NCBI GenBank assembly: GCA_030150335.1
Contig: JASLGC010000014.1
Coordinates: 1-8,812, forward strand
DNA: 8,812 bases
Direction: 5' to 3'
DNA from: Flavobacterium sp.
Lineage (GTDB): Bacteria; Bacteroidota; Bacteroidia; Flavobacteriales; Flavobacteriaceae
In this document: piece after piece, positions 1-7,683 of the stretch
Layout: each line of letters starts with the position of its first letter
Position numbering within the stretch: the first letter of the stretch is position 1
Program-made: the position numbers and the translations under genes
Notes under the pieces: generated by a model
The model's input: only the letters and a program-made list of their open reading frames with translations
The model's database searches: none
Told to the model about the DNA's origin: nothing

Positions 1-12
1 GCATTTTAGACA

Positions 13-69
13 ATATATTGCCAAAATATAAGTTTTAAAGAGTATAAAATGATATATTTGGCAATATAT
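13..69. repeat. Inverted repeat around the promoter of the TPR gene
   Basis: The arm ATATATTGCCAAA (13-25) is matched exactly by its reverse complement TTTGGCAATATAT (57-69), separated by 31 nt. If one extra A in the left arm is allowed, the match extends a few bases towards the centre. Each arm is itself partly symmetric, with AT-rich flanks around TTGGCAA or TTGCCAA. The right arm overlaps the -7 element of the TPR gene, so a protein bound there would affect transcription. The spacer is too long and A+T-rich for a terminator, and no T-tract follows. It may be a two-site operator or mirror-image control regions of divergent genes. No known regulator motif was recognised. Confidence 0.6.
53..60 (+). 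promoter_or_regulatory. Candidate promoter -7 element of the TPR/barrel operon
   Basis: TATATTTG matches the Bacteroidota -7 consensus TAnnTTTG exactly and is identical to the boxes ahead of gyrB and secDF. Transcription would start near 65-68, leaving a leader of under 20 nt. No TTG lies at the expected -33 position; the region near 30-37 reads AAGTTTTA, so the upstream element is weak or replaced by an activator. No Shine-Dalgarno sequence is visible; the bases before the ATG are an A-run, common in flavobacteria. Confidence 0.55.
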
Positions 70-83
70 AAATCTGAAAAAAA

Positions 84-3000
84 ATGCGCAAAAATAATAG
101 ATTAGCTTATTTAACTCTCGCGCTTGGGAGTATAACTGCAAGTGCACAGCAATCAGCTATTTATGTAGATGATTTGTCTGATTTCAGACATGCTGTATCT
201 CTATACGATGAGGAACAGTACTTAGCTGCTCAATTATTATTTTCTAAAGTGAAAAACAATCCATCTGCTCATAATAAGGAAGTAGAAGCTGATTGTGTAT
301 ATTATATCGCGAATTGTGCAATTCGCTTAGATCAAGAAGGGGCTGAAGATAAGATTGATGAATTTGTAAAGAATTATCCTACAAGTTCTAAACAAAATCA
401 AGCTTATGTAGAGGTTACGGATTACTACTTCTCAAAAGGTAATTTCGTAAAATCACTTCACTATGCTACTAAAGTTAAAGAAGACGCTATCGTTGACGAA
501 AAAGTGTTAGACCGTTTTAACTTTGAAAAAGGGTATAGTTATTTCTACGCTAAAAATAAAAGAGAAGCAGAAAGATATTTAAAACGTGTAAACTCAAAAG
601 GGCAGTGGGGCGAACAAGCTACTTACTACCTTGGGTATATTGCGTATGACTCTGATAACTTTGACGATGCTAAAAAGCTTTTTGATAAGGTGGAAACTAA
701 ATCTGCTTATCAAGAGAAAATGGGGTATTTTCAAGCGGATATGAGTTTTAAAACGGGTAATTTCCAAGAGGCTATTGCTAAGGGAAATGCTCAAATGAGT
801 TCTTCTACTCCGGAAGAGCAGTCTGAATTGTCTAAAATTGTTGGGGAAAGTTACTTCAACATGAAGCAATATGACAAGGCATTACCGTATTTGTTGAAAT
901 ACAAAGGGAAAAACGGTAAGTGGAGTAATACTGACTTCTACCAGTTGGGATATGCTTACTACAAATCAAAAGACTACCCAAATGCAATTGAACAATTCAA
1001 CAAGATTATTGGTGGAAACAATGCAATTGCTCAAAATGCTTACTACCACTTAGGAGAAAGTTATTTGCATACACATAAGAAAACACAGGCACTTAACGCG
1101 TTTAAAAACGCTTCTGAAATGCGCTTTGATGCGGGTATTCAGGAAGATGCGTTCTTGAACTATGCGAAATTGAGTTATGATATTGGTAATGCGTATGTGA
1201 GCACTCCAGAGGTGTTGAACGCATTTATCAGTAAATATCCTGCTTCTGCGTACAAAGGGGAGATGGAGTCATTGTTGATTGATTCGTATGTTACTTCTAA
1301 AAACTATAAAGAGGCTTTAACGTTATTGGAGAAAAATCGCTCTAAAGCAAATGCAGAGGTTTATCAGCAAGTTGCTTTCTTGAGAGGTTTAGAATTGTTT
1401 AATGATGGACAGTTTAACGAGGCGTTAGGTTTATTTGATAAATCGCTTTCTGAAAAGCAAAATTTAAAATACACTGCAAAAGCACAGTACTGGAAAGGGG
1501 AATCTTTGTTTTACTTAAACAAGTTTGCTGAGTCTATTGATATGTTTAAAGCGTTTGGTGATAATCCTTCTTCTAAAGGGTTAGGTGAGCGTGAGAATTT
1601 AAACTACAACTTAGCGTATTCTTATTTCAAAATGAAGGACTATGCTAATGCGGCTACTTACTTTAAACAATACGCGGATAGCAATCCTAAAAATGAGGCG
1701 AGACGCATTGATGCGAACTTGCGTTTAGGGGATTGTAGTTTTGTATTGGGTAAATACTGGCCTGCAATGGAGGCGTACAACAAAGTTATTGAAGCAAATA
1801 AGGTTGATGTTGAGTATGCTCGTTTCCAAAAGGCATTGAGTTACGGTTTTGTTGACCGTCATGCGAAAAAAATAGAGGACTTAACTCACTTTGTTAAGGA
1901 TTATCCTACTTCAAACTTGGCTGATGATGCGCAATATGAAATCGGGGTTAGCCACGACGTGATGAATGAGTCAAATAAGGCGTTGGCTGCTTTTGATAAA
2001 TTATTGAAAGATTATCCTACGTCAAGCTTTAAAGCAAGAGCAATCTTACGTCAGGGGTTGATTAACTATAATGCAAACAATTCTGATGCTGCTTTGGCTA
2101 AGTTTAAATTGGTTGTAAAAGAATCTCCTAATTCTCCTGAGGCTTTAGAGGCTGTGCAGAATGCGCGTTTAATTTATGTGGATAACGGTAGAGTAGATGA
2201 GTATGCTGCTTGGGTGAAAGGATTGTCTTTTGTACAAGTTACAGATGCTGAATTAGACAAGGATACGTATGAATCTGCAGAGAAGCAATATGTTCAAAAT
2301 AATACGCAACAGGCTATTGCTGGTTACGAGAAATACTTGAAGAATTTCCCAACGGGACAAAAAGCTCTTCAAGCGCATTTTTACTTAGGGCAAATGTATT
2401 TTGCAGATGGTAAAATGGACAAGGCAACTGATAATTATGAAGTGGTAGTTAATGGAGATAAAGGTGAGTTCACTGAAATTTCATTAGCTCGTTTGGCTGA
2501 GATTTATTTGAAAAATAAAAATGTTAGCAAAGCAACTGCTACTTTAAAACGATTAGATGCGGAGGCTGTACAAGAACAAAACGTTGTGTTTGCTAAGTCT
2601 AATTTGATGAAGTTGTCTTATGAGCAAGACCAATATAGCGATGCATTGCGTTATGCAGAGGCTGTGTTGAAAATGCCGAAAACAGATAACAAAGTGAAGA
2701 GTGATGCGCAAGTGATTATAGCGAGAACTGCTTTTGCTACAAAAGACGACGTGAAGGCTAAGAAAGCATACCAAGAGGTGTTGAAATTGGCAAAAGGGGA
2801 ATTAGCTGCTGAGGCTATGTACTACGACGCCTATTACAAAAACAAGGATGGTAAGTTTGAGGCGTCTAACGAGAGTGTTCAAAAATTAGCGAAAGACTAC
2901 TCTGGGTATAAGTACTACGGAGCAAAAGGATTGGTGTTGATGGCTAAGAACTTTTATCAATTGAAAGATAGTTACCAAGCGACTTACATTTTGGAAAGTG

Positions 3001-3107
3001 TAACAAACAATTTTGGTGAGTTTACAGATGTTGTAAATGAAGCGAAACAAGAGCTTGCTAAGATTAAAGGGGAAGAGGCAAAGAGAAACTCATCTATTGC
3101 TCAATAA
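84..3107 (+). CDS. Exported tetratricopeptide-repeat protein, 1007 residues
   Basis: Seen: a signal peptide (basic RKNNR, hydrophobic residues 7-18, cleavage motif ASA after residue 21, no lipobox cysteine), then about 980 residues of repeated helical pairs with the YPxS and A..A.Y.LG patterns of TPR units of the BamD/YbgF type. Such motifs occur at residues 98-101 (YPTS), 385-388 (YPAS), 607-610 and 644-647 (YPTS, 37 residues apart), 681-684 (SPNS) and 755-758 (FPTG). There is no enzymatic domain and no transmembrane segment after the signal peptide. Known: TPR solenoids are protein-binding scaffolds. Inferred: a periplasmic scaffold, possibly attached to the outer membrane through the barrel protein encoded 24 nt downstream in what looks like one operon. 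The start is well supported because the signal peptide begins right there and the promoter is just upstream. The specific role is unknown. Confidence 0.9.
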   Translation: MRKNNRLAYLTLALGSITASAQQSAIYVDDLSDFRHAVSLYDEEQYLAAQLLFSKVKNNPSAHNKEVEADCVYYIANCAIRLDQEGAEDKIDEFVKNYPTSSKQNQAYVEVTDYYFSKGNFVKSLHYATKVKEDAIVDEKVLDRFNFEKGYSYFYAKNKREAERYLKRVNSKGQWGEQATYYLGYIAYDSDNFDDAKKLFDKVETKSAYQEKMGYFQADMSFKTGNFQEAIAKGNAQMSSSTPEEQSELSKIVGESYFNMKQYDKALPYLLKYKGKNGKWSNTDFYQLGYAYYKSKDYPNAIEQFNKIIGGNNAIAQNAYYHLGESYLHTHKKTQALNAFKNASEMRFDAGIQEDAFLNYAKLSYDIGNAYVSTPEVLNAFISKYPASAYKGEMESLLIDSYVTSKNYKEALTLLEKNRSKANAEVYQQVAFLRGLELFNDGQFNEALGLFDKSLSEKQNLKYTAKAQYWKGESLFYLNKFAESIDMFKAFGDNPSSKGLGERENLNYNLAYSYFKMKDYANAATYFKQYADSNPKNEARRIDANLRLGDCSFVLGKYWPAMEAYNKVIEANKVDVEYARFQKALSYGFVDRHAKKIEDLTHFVKDYPTSNLADDAQYEIGVSHDVMNESNKALAAFDKLLKDYPTSSFKARAILRQGLINYNANNSDAALAKFKLVVKESPNSPEALEAVQNARLIYVDNGRVDEYAAWVKGLSFVQVTDAELDKDTYESAEKQYVQNNTQQAIAGYEKYLKNFPTGQKALQAHFYLGQMYFADGKMDKATDNYEVVVNGDKGEFTEISLARLAEIYLKNKNVSKATATLKRLDAEAVQEQNVVFAKSNLMKLSYEQDQYSDALRYAEAVLKMPKTDNKVKSDAQVIIARTAFATKDDVKAKKAYQEVLKLAKGELAAEAMYYDAYYKNKDGKFEASNESVQKLAKDYSGYKYYGAKGLVLMAKNFYQLKDSYQATYILESVTNNFGEFTDVVNEAKQELAKIKGEEAKRNSSIAQ

Positions 3108-3131
3108 TGCATAACTAAGAACAAGATAACA

Positions 3132-4895
3132 ATGAATAATACTAAGATATATACGATTTTTTCTGCTGTTACTCTTTTAGGAGGGACGGCATTTGCGCAA
3201 GAAAAAACTAATGATACTAATAAGTTGGGAACGGAGGTTGTAAACGTGGTTCGCGCTTATGATGCTACGATTTCTGATGCTTTTAAAGTAAGAGCTCTTC
3301 CGAATGAGGACGAAGAGACTACTACTAAGAAAAAGGACGTTGTTTATACAATTAGTTCGTTTCCAGTAGCATCTACTTTTATTCCTGAAAAAGGGAAGGC
3401 TGCGGAAGTTGAGAAGTCTGAAAGATTGAAGAATTTCAATAACTACGTGTTGTTTTCAGCAGGTAACTATACAAATTTAAATGGAGAGGCTTTCTTGAGC
3501 CACAAAATAAACAAGAATAGTTTTGTTGCTGGATACGCTACGCACTTTTCATCTCAAGGGGGAATTAAGAACTTATTGTTAGACGATAGTTTCTCTAAGA
3601 CAAAAGCTGGCTTAGTTTACGGTGGTCAGTTGAAAAACTTTGGTTGGAATGCGGAAGTAGGAGGAAGTTACCAATTGAGTAACTGGTATGGATTGCCTAC
3701 AAAAGACGTTTTGTTCAACAAAGAGATGATTCACGGTATTGATGAGAGTCAACATTACAAAAACGTATTTGTAAACGCTGGGTTGGAATTCAGAAACAGT
3801 CCGTTTACAAATCTTGACTTACACTATGACCACTTTTGGGATGATTACAGTTCAGTTGAAAACCGCGTAATTGTTAAACCACACGTGAAAACGCAATTAG
3901 GGATTGGTGAGGCTAATTTAGGTTTCATCGTTGATTATGTTGGTACAGAGTATAAAGATGCGTTTACAGCTGATAAAATTGAATATAAGCACTTGAATAT
4001 TGGTGCTCAACCAAGTTTGACTTTCCAAGATGATGATTATTCAGTACAATTGGGATTAGGTGTTTTCTATAACGATGGAAAGGTTGCTGGTAAGTCACAA
4101 AATAACGTATATGTATATCCACAGATTAAGGCGTCTTATAATTTAGTGCATGGATTATTGGTAACGTATGCTGGTATTGAGGGAGGATTGAAACAAAATT
4201 CATTCAGACAATTCACAGAGGCGAATCCTTTTGTGTCTCCTGATCTTTTGATTACTCCTACAGATGAGAAATACGATATCTACATTGGGTTAAAAGGGAA
4301 ATTAGATAATACTATTTCTTATAACGTGAAAGGTTCTTACAAAAGAGAAAATGACAAGGCTTTCTTCGTTCACAATGAGTTTTCATTAAACGAATCAAAA
4401 GTTCCTTATATGTTCGGAAACTCTTTTGGAGCAGAATACCACACGCTAAAAACGTTTAACTTATTTGGGGAATTGCGTTTTGACTTTGAAGAGAATGTTT
4501 CTATGGGAATCCATGGAGAGTGGAATAATTATGATACAGATGCTATTGAAGCATGGAATATGGCAAAGGTTAAAGCCGGAGCAGACTTTAAATTTGATTT
4601 CAATGATCAATGGTTTGCAGGTTTAGACGTGTTTTACGTAGGAAAGAGAAAAGACGTATTTACAGTAAATCCAACGGGGCTAATTGGAGAGTATAATACA
4701 GTTGATTCACCACAAGTAGTGGAGTTAAGTGACTATGTAGATTTGAATGTTAAAGTAGGATATAGACCTACTAAGAATTGGACATTATTTGTCAAAGGAA
4801 GTAATTTATTAAATGATAAGTACAGCAATTTCGATAATTTTAGAGTACAAGGTGTGCAGATTATGGGAGGTGCGATGTATAAGTTTGATTTTTGA
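3132..4895 (+). CDS. Outer-membrane beta-barrel resembling a TonB-dependent receptor without a plug
   Basis: Seen: a signal peptide with cleavage motif AFA after residue 22, an N-terminal segment (about 32-95) containing a TonB-box-like TEVVNVV and an acidic/lysine stretch (59-68), then about 490 residues of alternating amphipathic strands rich in Tyr, Phe, Asn and Gly. The end, with NLLNDKY and a closing GGAMYKFDF, resembles the last strands of TonB-dependent receptors, and the terminal Phe fits the signal for BAM-mediated assembly. At 587 residues it is shorter than typical receptors of 700-1000, and I cannot find a plug domain of about 120-150 residues or a carboxypeptidase-like N-terminal domain. 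Automatic pipelines probably call it a TonB-dependent receptor. Inferred: an outer-membrane channel or assembly partner of the preceding TPR protein; active TonB-driven uptake is doubtful. No SusD-like lipoprotein follows. Confidence 0.82.
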   Translation: MNNTKIYTIFSAVTLLGGTAFAQEKTNDTNKLGTEVVNVVRAYDATISDAFKVRALPNEDEETTTKKKDVVYTISSFPVASTFIPEKGKAAEVEKSERLKNFNNYVLFSAGNYTNLNGEAFLSHKINKNSFVAGYATHFSSQGGIKNLLLDDSFSKTKAGLVYGGQLKNFGWNAEVGGSYQLSNWYGLPTKDVLFNKEMIHGIDESQHYKNVFVNAGLEFRNSPFTNLDLHYDHFWDDYSSVENRVIVKPHVKTQLGIGEANLGFIVDYVGTEYKDAFTADKIEYKHLNIGAQPSLTFQDDDYSVQLGLGVFYNDGKVAGKSQNNVYVYPQIKASYNLVHGLLVTYAGIEGGLKQNSFRQFTEANPFVSPDLLITPTDEKYDIYIGLKGKLDNTISYNVKGSYKRENDKAFFVHNEFSLNESKVPYMFGNSFGAEYHTLKTFNLFGELRFDFEENVSMGIHGEWNNYDTDAIEAWNMAKVKAGADFKFDFNDQWFAGLDVFYVGKRKDVFTVNPTGLIGEYNTVDSPQVVELSDYVDLNVKVGYRPTKNWTLFVKGSNLLNDKYSNFDNFRVQGVQIMGGAMYKFDF

Positions 4896-4990
4896 GAATA
4901 AAAAAGTTGAAAAAAGTAAAAAATTGATTATTTATGATTAATTATTGCTAAAATATGCACAATGCTGTTTCTTTACTAAGATTAAAAACT

Positions 4991-4998
4991 TACTTTTG
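4991..4998 (+). promoter_or_regulatory. Candidate promoter -7 element of the GreA-like gene
   Basis: TACTTTTG fits TAnnTTTG. At the -33 position (near 4968) the sequence is TTT rather than TTG, so the upstream element is imperfect. The predicted leader is about 50 nt. The spacer from 4896 to 4990 is very A+T-rich and shows only a feeble AU hairpin (4922-4943), not a convincing terminator for the barrel gene, so read-through from upstream is possible. Confidence 0.4.
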
Positions 4999-5055
4999 TC
5001 ACAACAAACAACAATTTCATGCCCCTTTTGTAAAAAAAAGGATTTAAAAAACAAA

Positions 5056-5508
5056 ATGATGACACTAAAAAAGAAGCTGAAGGCAATTTGTTTAGAGCGG
5101 TTGAATGACAAAGTGAGTGCTTTGCAAGGAATCGTCGAAGATTTAGCAATTGATGCACAGAACGACGCCAAAAGTTCTGCAGGTGACAAACACGAGACAG
5201 GGTTGTCAATGATGCATCTTGAGCAAGAGAACATCAGTAAGAAGATTACAGAGAACATTGCAATGCGCGATGTAGTATCTAAAATTAATGATGAAAAAGT
5301 AAGTAGTGTAGTAGAATTTGGGAGCTTTGTACAGGTAAACTCGGTTTATTTGTTTTTCTCAGCTGCCTTACCTAAGATTTTAGTAGAGGACCGTTCGGTA
5401 TTAGCCGTATCAATGGATGCTCCAATAGCCAAGGAATTATTAGGGAGAAAATTACATGACAAATTTACTTTTAACAATTGTGAATTTACAATTCACCATT
5501 TAGAATAG
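5056..5508 (+). CDS. GreA/GreB-like transcription factor, 150 residues
   Basis: Seen: residues 1-78 are two long helices likely to form an antiparallel coiled coil, with the turn near SSAGDKHETG (40-49). Residues 85-150 resemble the C-terminal domain of GreA/GreB: VVEFGSFVQV (85-94), then the signature SMDAPIAKELLGRKLHDKF (119-137), comparable to NSPIARALIGKEVGD of GreA. Known: Gre factors enter the RNA polymerase secondary channel and stimulate cleavage of backtracked RNA using two acidic residues at the tip, D41 and E44 in E. coli GreA. Here D44 and E47 occupy the equivalent place with the same spacing. Inferred: a secondary-channel regulator, not necessarily a true GreA. From memory, flavobacterial homologues are often mislabelled 3-oxoacyl-ACP synthase, which this sequence does not support. 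The ATG at 5056 (or 5059) gives the length expected for a Gre protein; the frame stays open upstream to a TTG at 4945, but that extension crosses the promoter and looks unconserved. Confidence 0.8.
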   Translation: MMTLKKKLKAICLERLNDKVSALQGIVEDLAIDAQNDAKSSAGDKHETGLSMMHLEQENISKKITENIAMRDVVSKINDEKVSSVVEFGSFVQVNSVYLFFSAALPKILVEDRSVLAVSMDAPIAKELLGRKLHDKFTFNNCEFTIHHLE

Positions 5509-5530
5509 TAAAAAAAGAATAAATAGCTAT

Positions 5531-5565
5531 AAAACGCAGATATGAAAATATCTGCGTTTTTTTTT
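5531..5565 (+). terminator. Intrinsic terminator after the GreA-like gene
   Basis: A perfect 13-bp stem (5531-5543 paired with 5548-5560) encloses a GAAA tetraloop of the GNRA type and runs into nine consecutive T residues (5557-5565). It begins 22 nt after the stop codon of the GreA-like gene. On the opposite strand only four T residues would follow the stem, so it should work mainly for + strand transcription. It separates the upstream unit from gyrB. Confidence 0.92.
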
Positions 5566-5606
5566 GATTTTTTTGTTATTTAATGGGATATAAGGAGTGG
5601 CATTTG

Positions 5607-5637
5607 TTGATAAAGTGTTATAAGTATTGTATATTTG
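5607..5637 (+). promoter_or_regulatory. Promoter of gyrB
   Basis: TTG (5607-5609) and TATATTTG (5630-5637) are separated by 20 nt and fit the Bacteroidota -33/-7 pattern. The spacing and the -7 box are the same as ahead of secDF, and both are followed by CGTT near the likely start point (here 5640-5643). The leader would be about 20 nt, with no Shine-Dalgarno sequence. Placement just after a strong terminator supports an independent transcription unit. Confidence 0.75.
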
Positions 5638-5663
5638 TACGTTACTTATTTTAGAATATTATT

Positions 5664-7604
5664 ATGAGCCAAGAAACAAATAAGAATAATTATTCGGCAG
5701 ATAGCATACAAGCTCTCGAGGGGATGGAACACGTAAGGATGCGTCCTTCTATGTATATTGGTGATGTTGGAGTTAGAGGTCTTCACCACTTAGTATATGA
5801 AGTTGTTGACAACTCTATCGATGAGGCTCTTGCAGGCTATTGTGATACGATTAAAGTTATTATAAACGAAGATAATTCAATTACAGTTGAGGATAATGGT
5901 CGTGGGATTCCTGTAGATATTCACAAAAAAGAAGGTGTATCTGCTTTGGAGGTTGTAATGACCAAAATTGGAGCAGGAGGAAAGTTTGATAAAGATTCAT
6001 ATAAAGTTTCAGGAGGTTTACACGGAGTAGGTGTATCTTGTGTTAACGCTTTGTCAGAAGATTTAAAAGCTACTGTGTACCGTGAAGGAAAGATTTACGA
6101 ACAAGAGTATTCTCGTGGTAAAGCATTGTATCCTGTAAAAGTAATTGGAGAAACTGATAAGAAAGGTACTGCTGTTACGTTTAAAGCGGATAGCACAATC
6201 TTTACGCAAACGTTGGAGTATTCTTACGAAACTTTAGCTGGGCGTTTAAGAGAGTTAGCTTTCTTGAATAAAGGATTGAAAATTACGTTAACAGATAGAC
6301 GTGAGATAGAAGAAAACGGAGAGTTTAAACATGAGGTTTTCCATTCTGAAGAAGGATTGAAAGAGTTTATCAAGTTTTTAGATGGTAACCGTGTGCCTAT
6401 TATCGAGTCTGTTATTTCAATGGAATCTGACAAAGGTGAAGTTCCTGTTGAAGTAGCGCTTATCTATAATGATACTTATTCAGAGAATATTTATTCATAC
6501 GTGAATAATATTAATACACATGAAGGGGGAACACACTTGCAAGGTTTCCGTATGGGACTTACTCGTACGTTGAAAAAATATGCAGATGCTTCTGGATTGT
6601 TAGATAAATTAAAATTCGAGATTACAGGGGATGACTTTAGAGAGGGATTGACTGCAATCGTTTCTGTAAAAGTAATGGAACCTCAGTTTGAAGGACAGAC
6701 TAAGACTAAATTGGGTAACCGTGAGGTTGTATCTCCAGTGAGTCAGGCTGTTGCTGAGATGCTTGAAAATTACTTAGAAGAGCACCCTAACGATGCGAAA
6801 ATCATTGTTCAAAAGGTAATCTTAGCTGCTCAAGCAAGACACGCTGCTAAAAAAGCACGTGAAATGGTGCAACGTAAAACCGTTATGACTGGTGGAGGTT
6901 TACCTGGTAAACTATCTGACTGTTCATCACAAGACCCTACTATTTGTGAGGTATTCCTTGTGGAGGGAGACTCTGCGGGTGGAACTGCTAAACAAGGTAG
7001 GGACCGTAACTTCCAAGCTATCTTGCCTTTGAGAGGTAAGATCTTGAACGTTGAAAAAGCAATGGGACACAAAGTTTTTGAGAATGAAGAAATCAAAAAC
7101 ATCTTTACTGCTTTAGGTATTACTATTGGAACTGAAGAGGATAGTAAAGCATTAAACTTAGATAAATTACGTTACCATAAAGTTGTAATTATGTGTGATG
7201 CCGATGTGGACGGTAGCCACATCGCAACATTGATTTTGACTTTCTTCTTTAGATACATGAGAGGGCTGATTGAAAACGGACACGTTTATATTGCAACTCC
7301 ACCATTGTACATGGTTAAGAAAGGACAGAAAAAAGATTACGCTTGGACTGATGAAGAACGTATGGAACTGATGGAACAATTTGGAAGTGGATCAAGTGTT
7401 CAACGTTATAAAGGTCTTGGAGAGATGAACGCGGAACAATTATGGGATACTACCATGAACCCAGAGCACCGTATTCTTCGTAAAGTAACGATTGATAACT
7501 TACAAGAAGCAGATCGTGTTTTCTCTATGTTAATGGGGGATGAAGTTCCGCCACGTAGAGATTTCATTGAAAAGAATGCTACTTATGCGAAGATTGATGC
7601 TTAG
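5664..7604 (+). CDS. gyrB: DNA gyrase subunit B
   Basis: ATP-binding subunit of the type II topoisomerase that introduces negative supercoils; it works with GyrA as an A2B2 tetramer in the cytoplasm. Seen, in order: GHKL ATPase with the catalytic glutamate E54 in DNSIDEAL, the ATP-contacting D77 in EDNGRGIP, the glycine-rich lid GGLHGVG (117-123) and R140, equivalent to the coumarin-contact arginine R136 of E. coli; transducer domain with the QTK loop (345-347) contacting ATP; TOPRIM domain with EGDSAGG (434-440) and the metal-binding DADVDG (512-517); and the C-terminal RYKGLGEM (581-588). At 646 residues it is the short form that lacks the roughly 165-residue insertion of the E. coli protein. 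The lysine at E. coli position 447 is Arg here (PLRGK), which is normal in many bacteria and not a resistance signal. ParE is the main alternative, but the context and the close fit to GyrB motifs favour GyrB. It has its own promoter and a terminator downstream. Confidence 0.97.
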   Translation: MSQETNKNNYSADSIQALEGMEHVRMRPSMYIGDVGVRGLHHLVYEVVDNSIDEALAGYCDTIKVIINEDNSITVEDNGRGIPVDIHKKEGVSALEVVMTKIGAGGKFDKDSYKVSGGLHGVGVSCVNALSEDLKATVYREGKIYEQEYSRGKALYPVKVIGETDKKGTAVTFKADSTIFTQTLEYSYETLAGRLRELAFLNKGLKITLTDRREIEENGEFKHEVFHSEEGLKEFIKFLDGNRVPIIESVISMESDKGEVPVEVALIYNDTYSENIYSYVNNINTHEGGTHLQGFRMGLTRTLKKYADASGLLDKLKFEITGDDFREGLTAIVSVKVMEPQFEGQTKTKLGNREVVSPVSQAVAEMLENYLEEHPNDAKIIVQKVILAAQARHAAKKAREMVQRKTVMTGGGLPGKLSDCSSQDPTICEVFLVEGDSAGGTAKQGRDRNFQAILPLRGKILNVEKAMGHKVFENEEIKNIFTALGITIGTEEDSKALNLDKLRYHKVVIMCDADVDGSHIATLILTFFFRYMRGLIENGHVYIATPPLYMVKKGQKKDYAWTDEERMELMEQFGSGSSVQRYKGLGEMNAEQLWDTTMNPEHRILRKVTIDNLQEADRVFSMLMGDEVPPRRDFIEKNATYAKIDA

Positions 7605-7627
7605 TAATTAAAATATAAATAATAAAG

Positions 7628-7663
7628 AAAAGGTCAAGCATTATATATGCCTGACCTTTTTTT
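7628..7663 (+). terminator. Intrinsic terminator between gyrB and mdh
   Basis: The stem pairs 7628-7636 with 7652-7660 (core AGGTCA/TGACCT), has one A-C mismatch (7637/7651), and continues with GCAT/ATGC (7638-7641 with 7647-7650) around a TATAT loop. A run of seven T residues (7657-7663) follows. It starts 23 nt after the gyrB stop codon and ends only 20 nt before the mdh start codon. Confidence 0.88.
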
Positions 7664-7683
7664 GCAAAAAAATTAAATAGTTT

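Noticed and set aside
4922..4943. A+T-rich dyad after the barrel gene as a terminator
   Set aside because: The stem is only seven pairs, with one G-T wobble and no G-C pair, and lacks a T-run; such dyads are common by chance in A+T-rich spacers.
5024..5041. Small hairpin CCTTTT/AAAAGG in the leader of the GreA-like gene, with AGGA at 5039-5042
   Set aside because: Six mostly A-T pairs and no T-run, so it is not a terminator. The AGGA is 13 nt from the ATG, too far for a convincing Shine-Dalgarno sequence in a group that rarely uses one.
4945..5055. In-frame 37-codon extension of the GreA-like gene from a TTG, containing two cysteine-bearing patches (CCFF, CPFCKKK)
   Set aside because: It runs across the candidate promoter, starts with a poor codon, gives a protein longer than usual Gre-like proteins, and its composition looks like translated A+T-rich spacer. 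The CxxC is likely chance.
7039..7047. Arg at the position equivalent to E. coli GyrB K447 as a quinolone-resistance change
   Set aside because: PLRGK is the ordinary sequence in many bacteria; the conserved Asp of EGDSAGG equivalent to D426 is intact.
594..7379. Several - strand open frames of 69-106 codons inside or overlapping the + strand genes
   Set aside because: They lie opposite well-supported coding sequence, show no recognisable domains and have the composition of antisense shadow frames.
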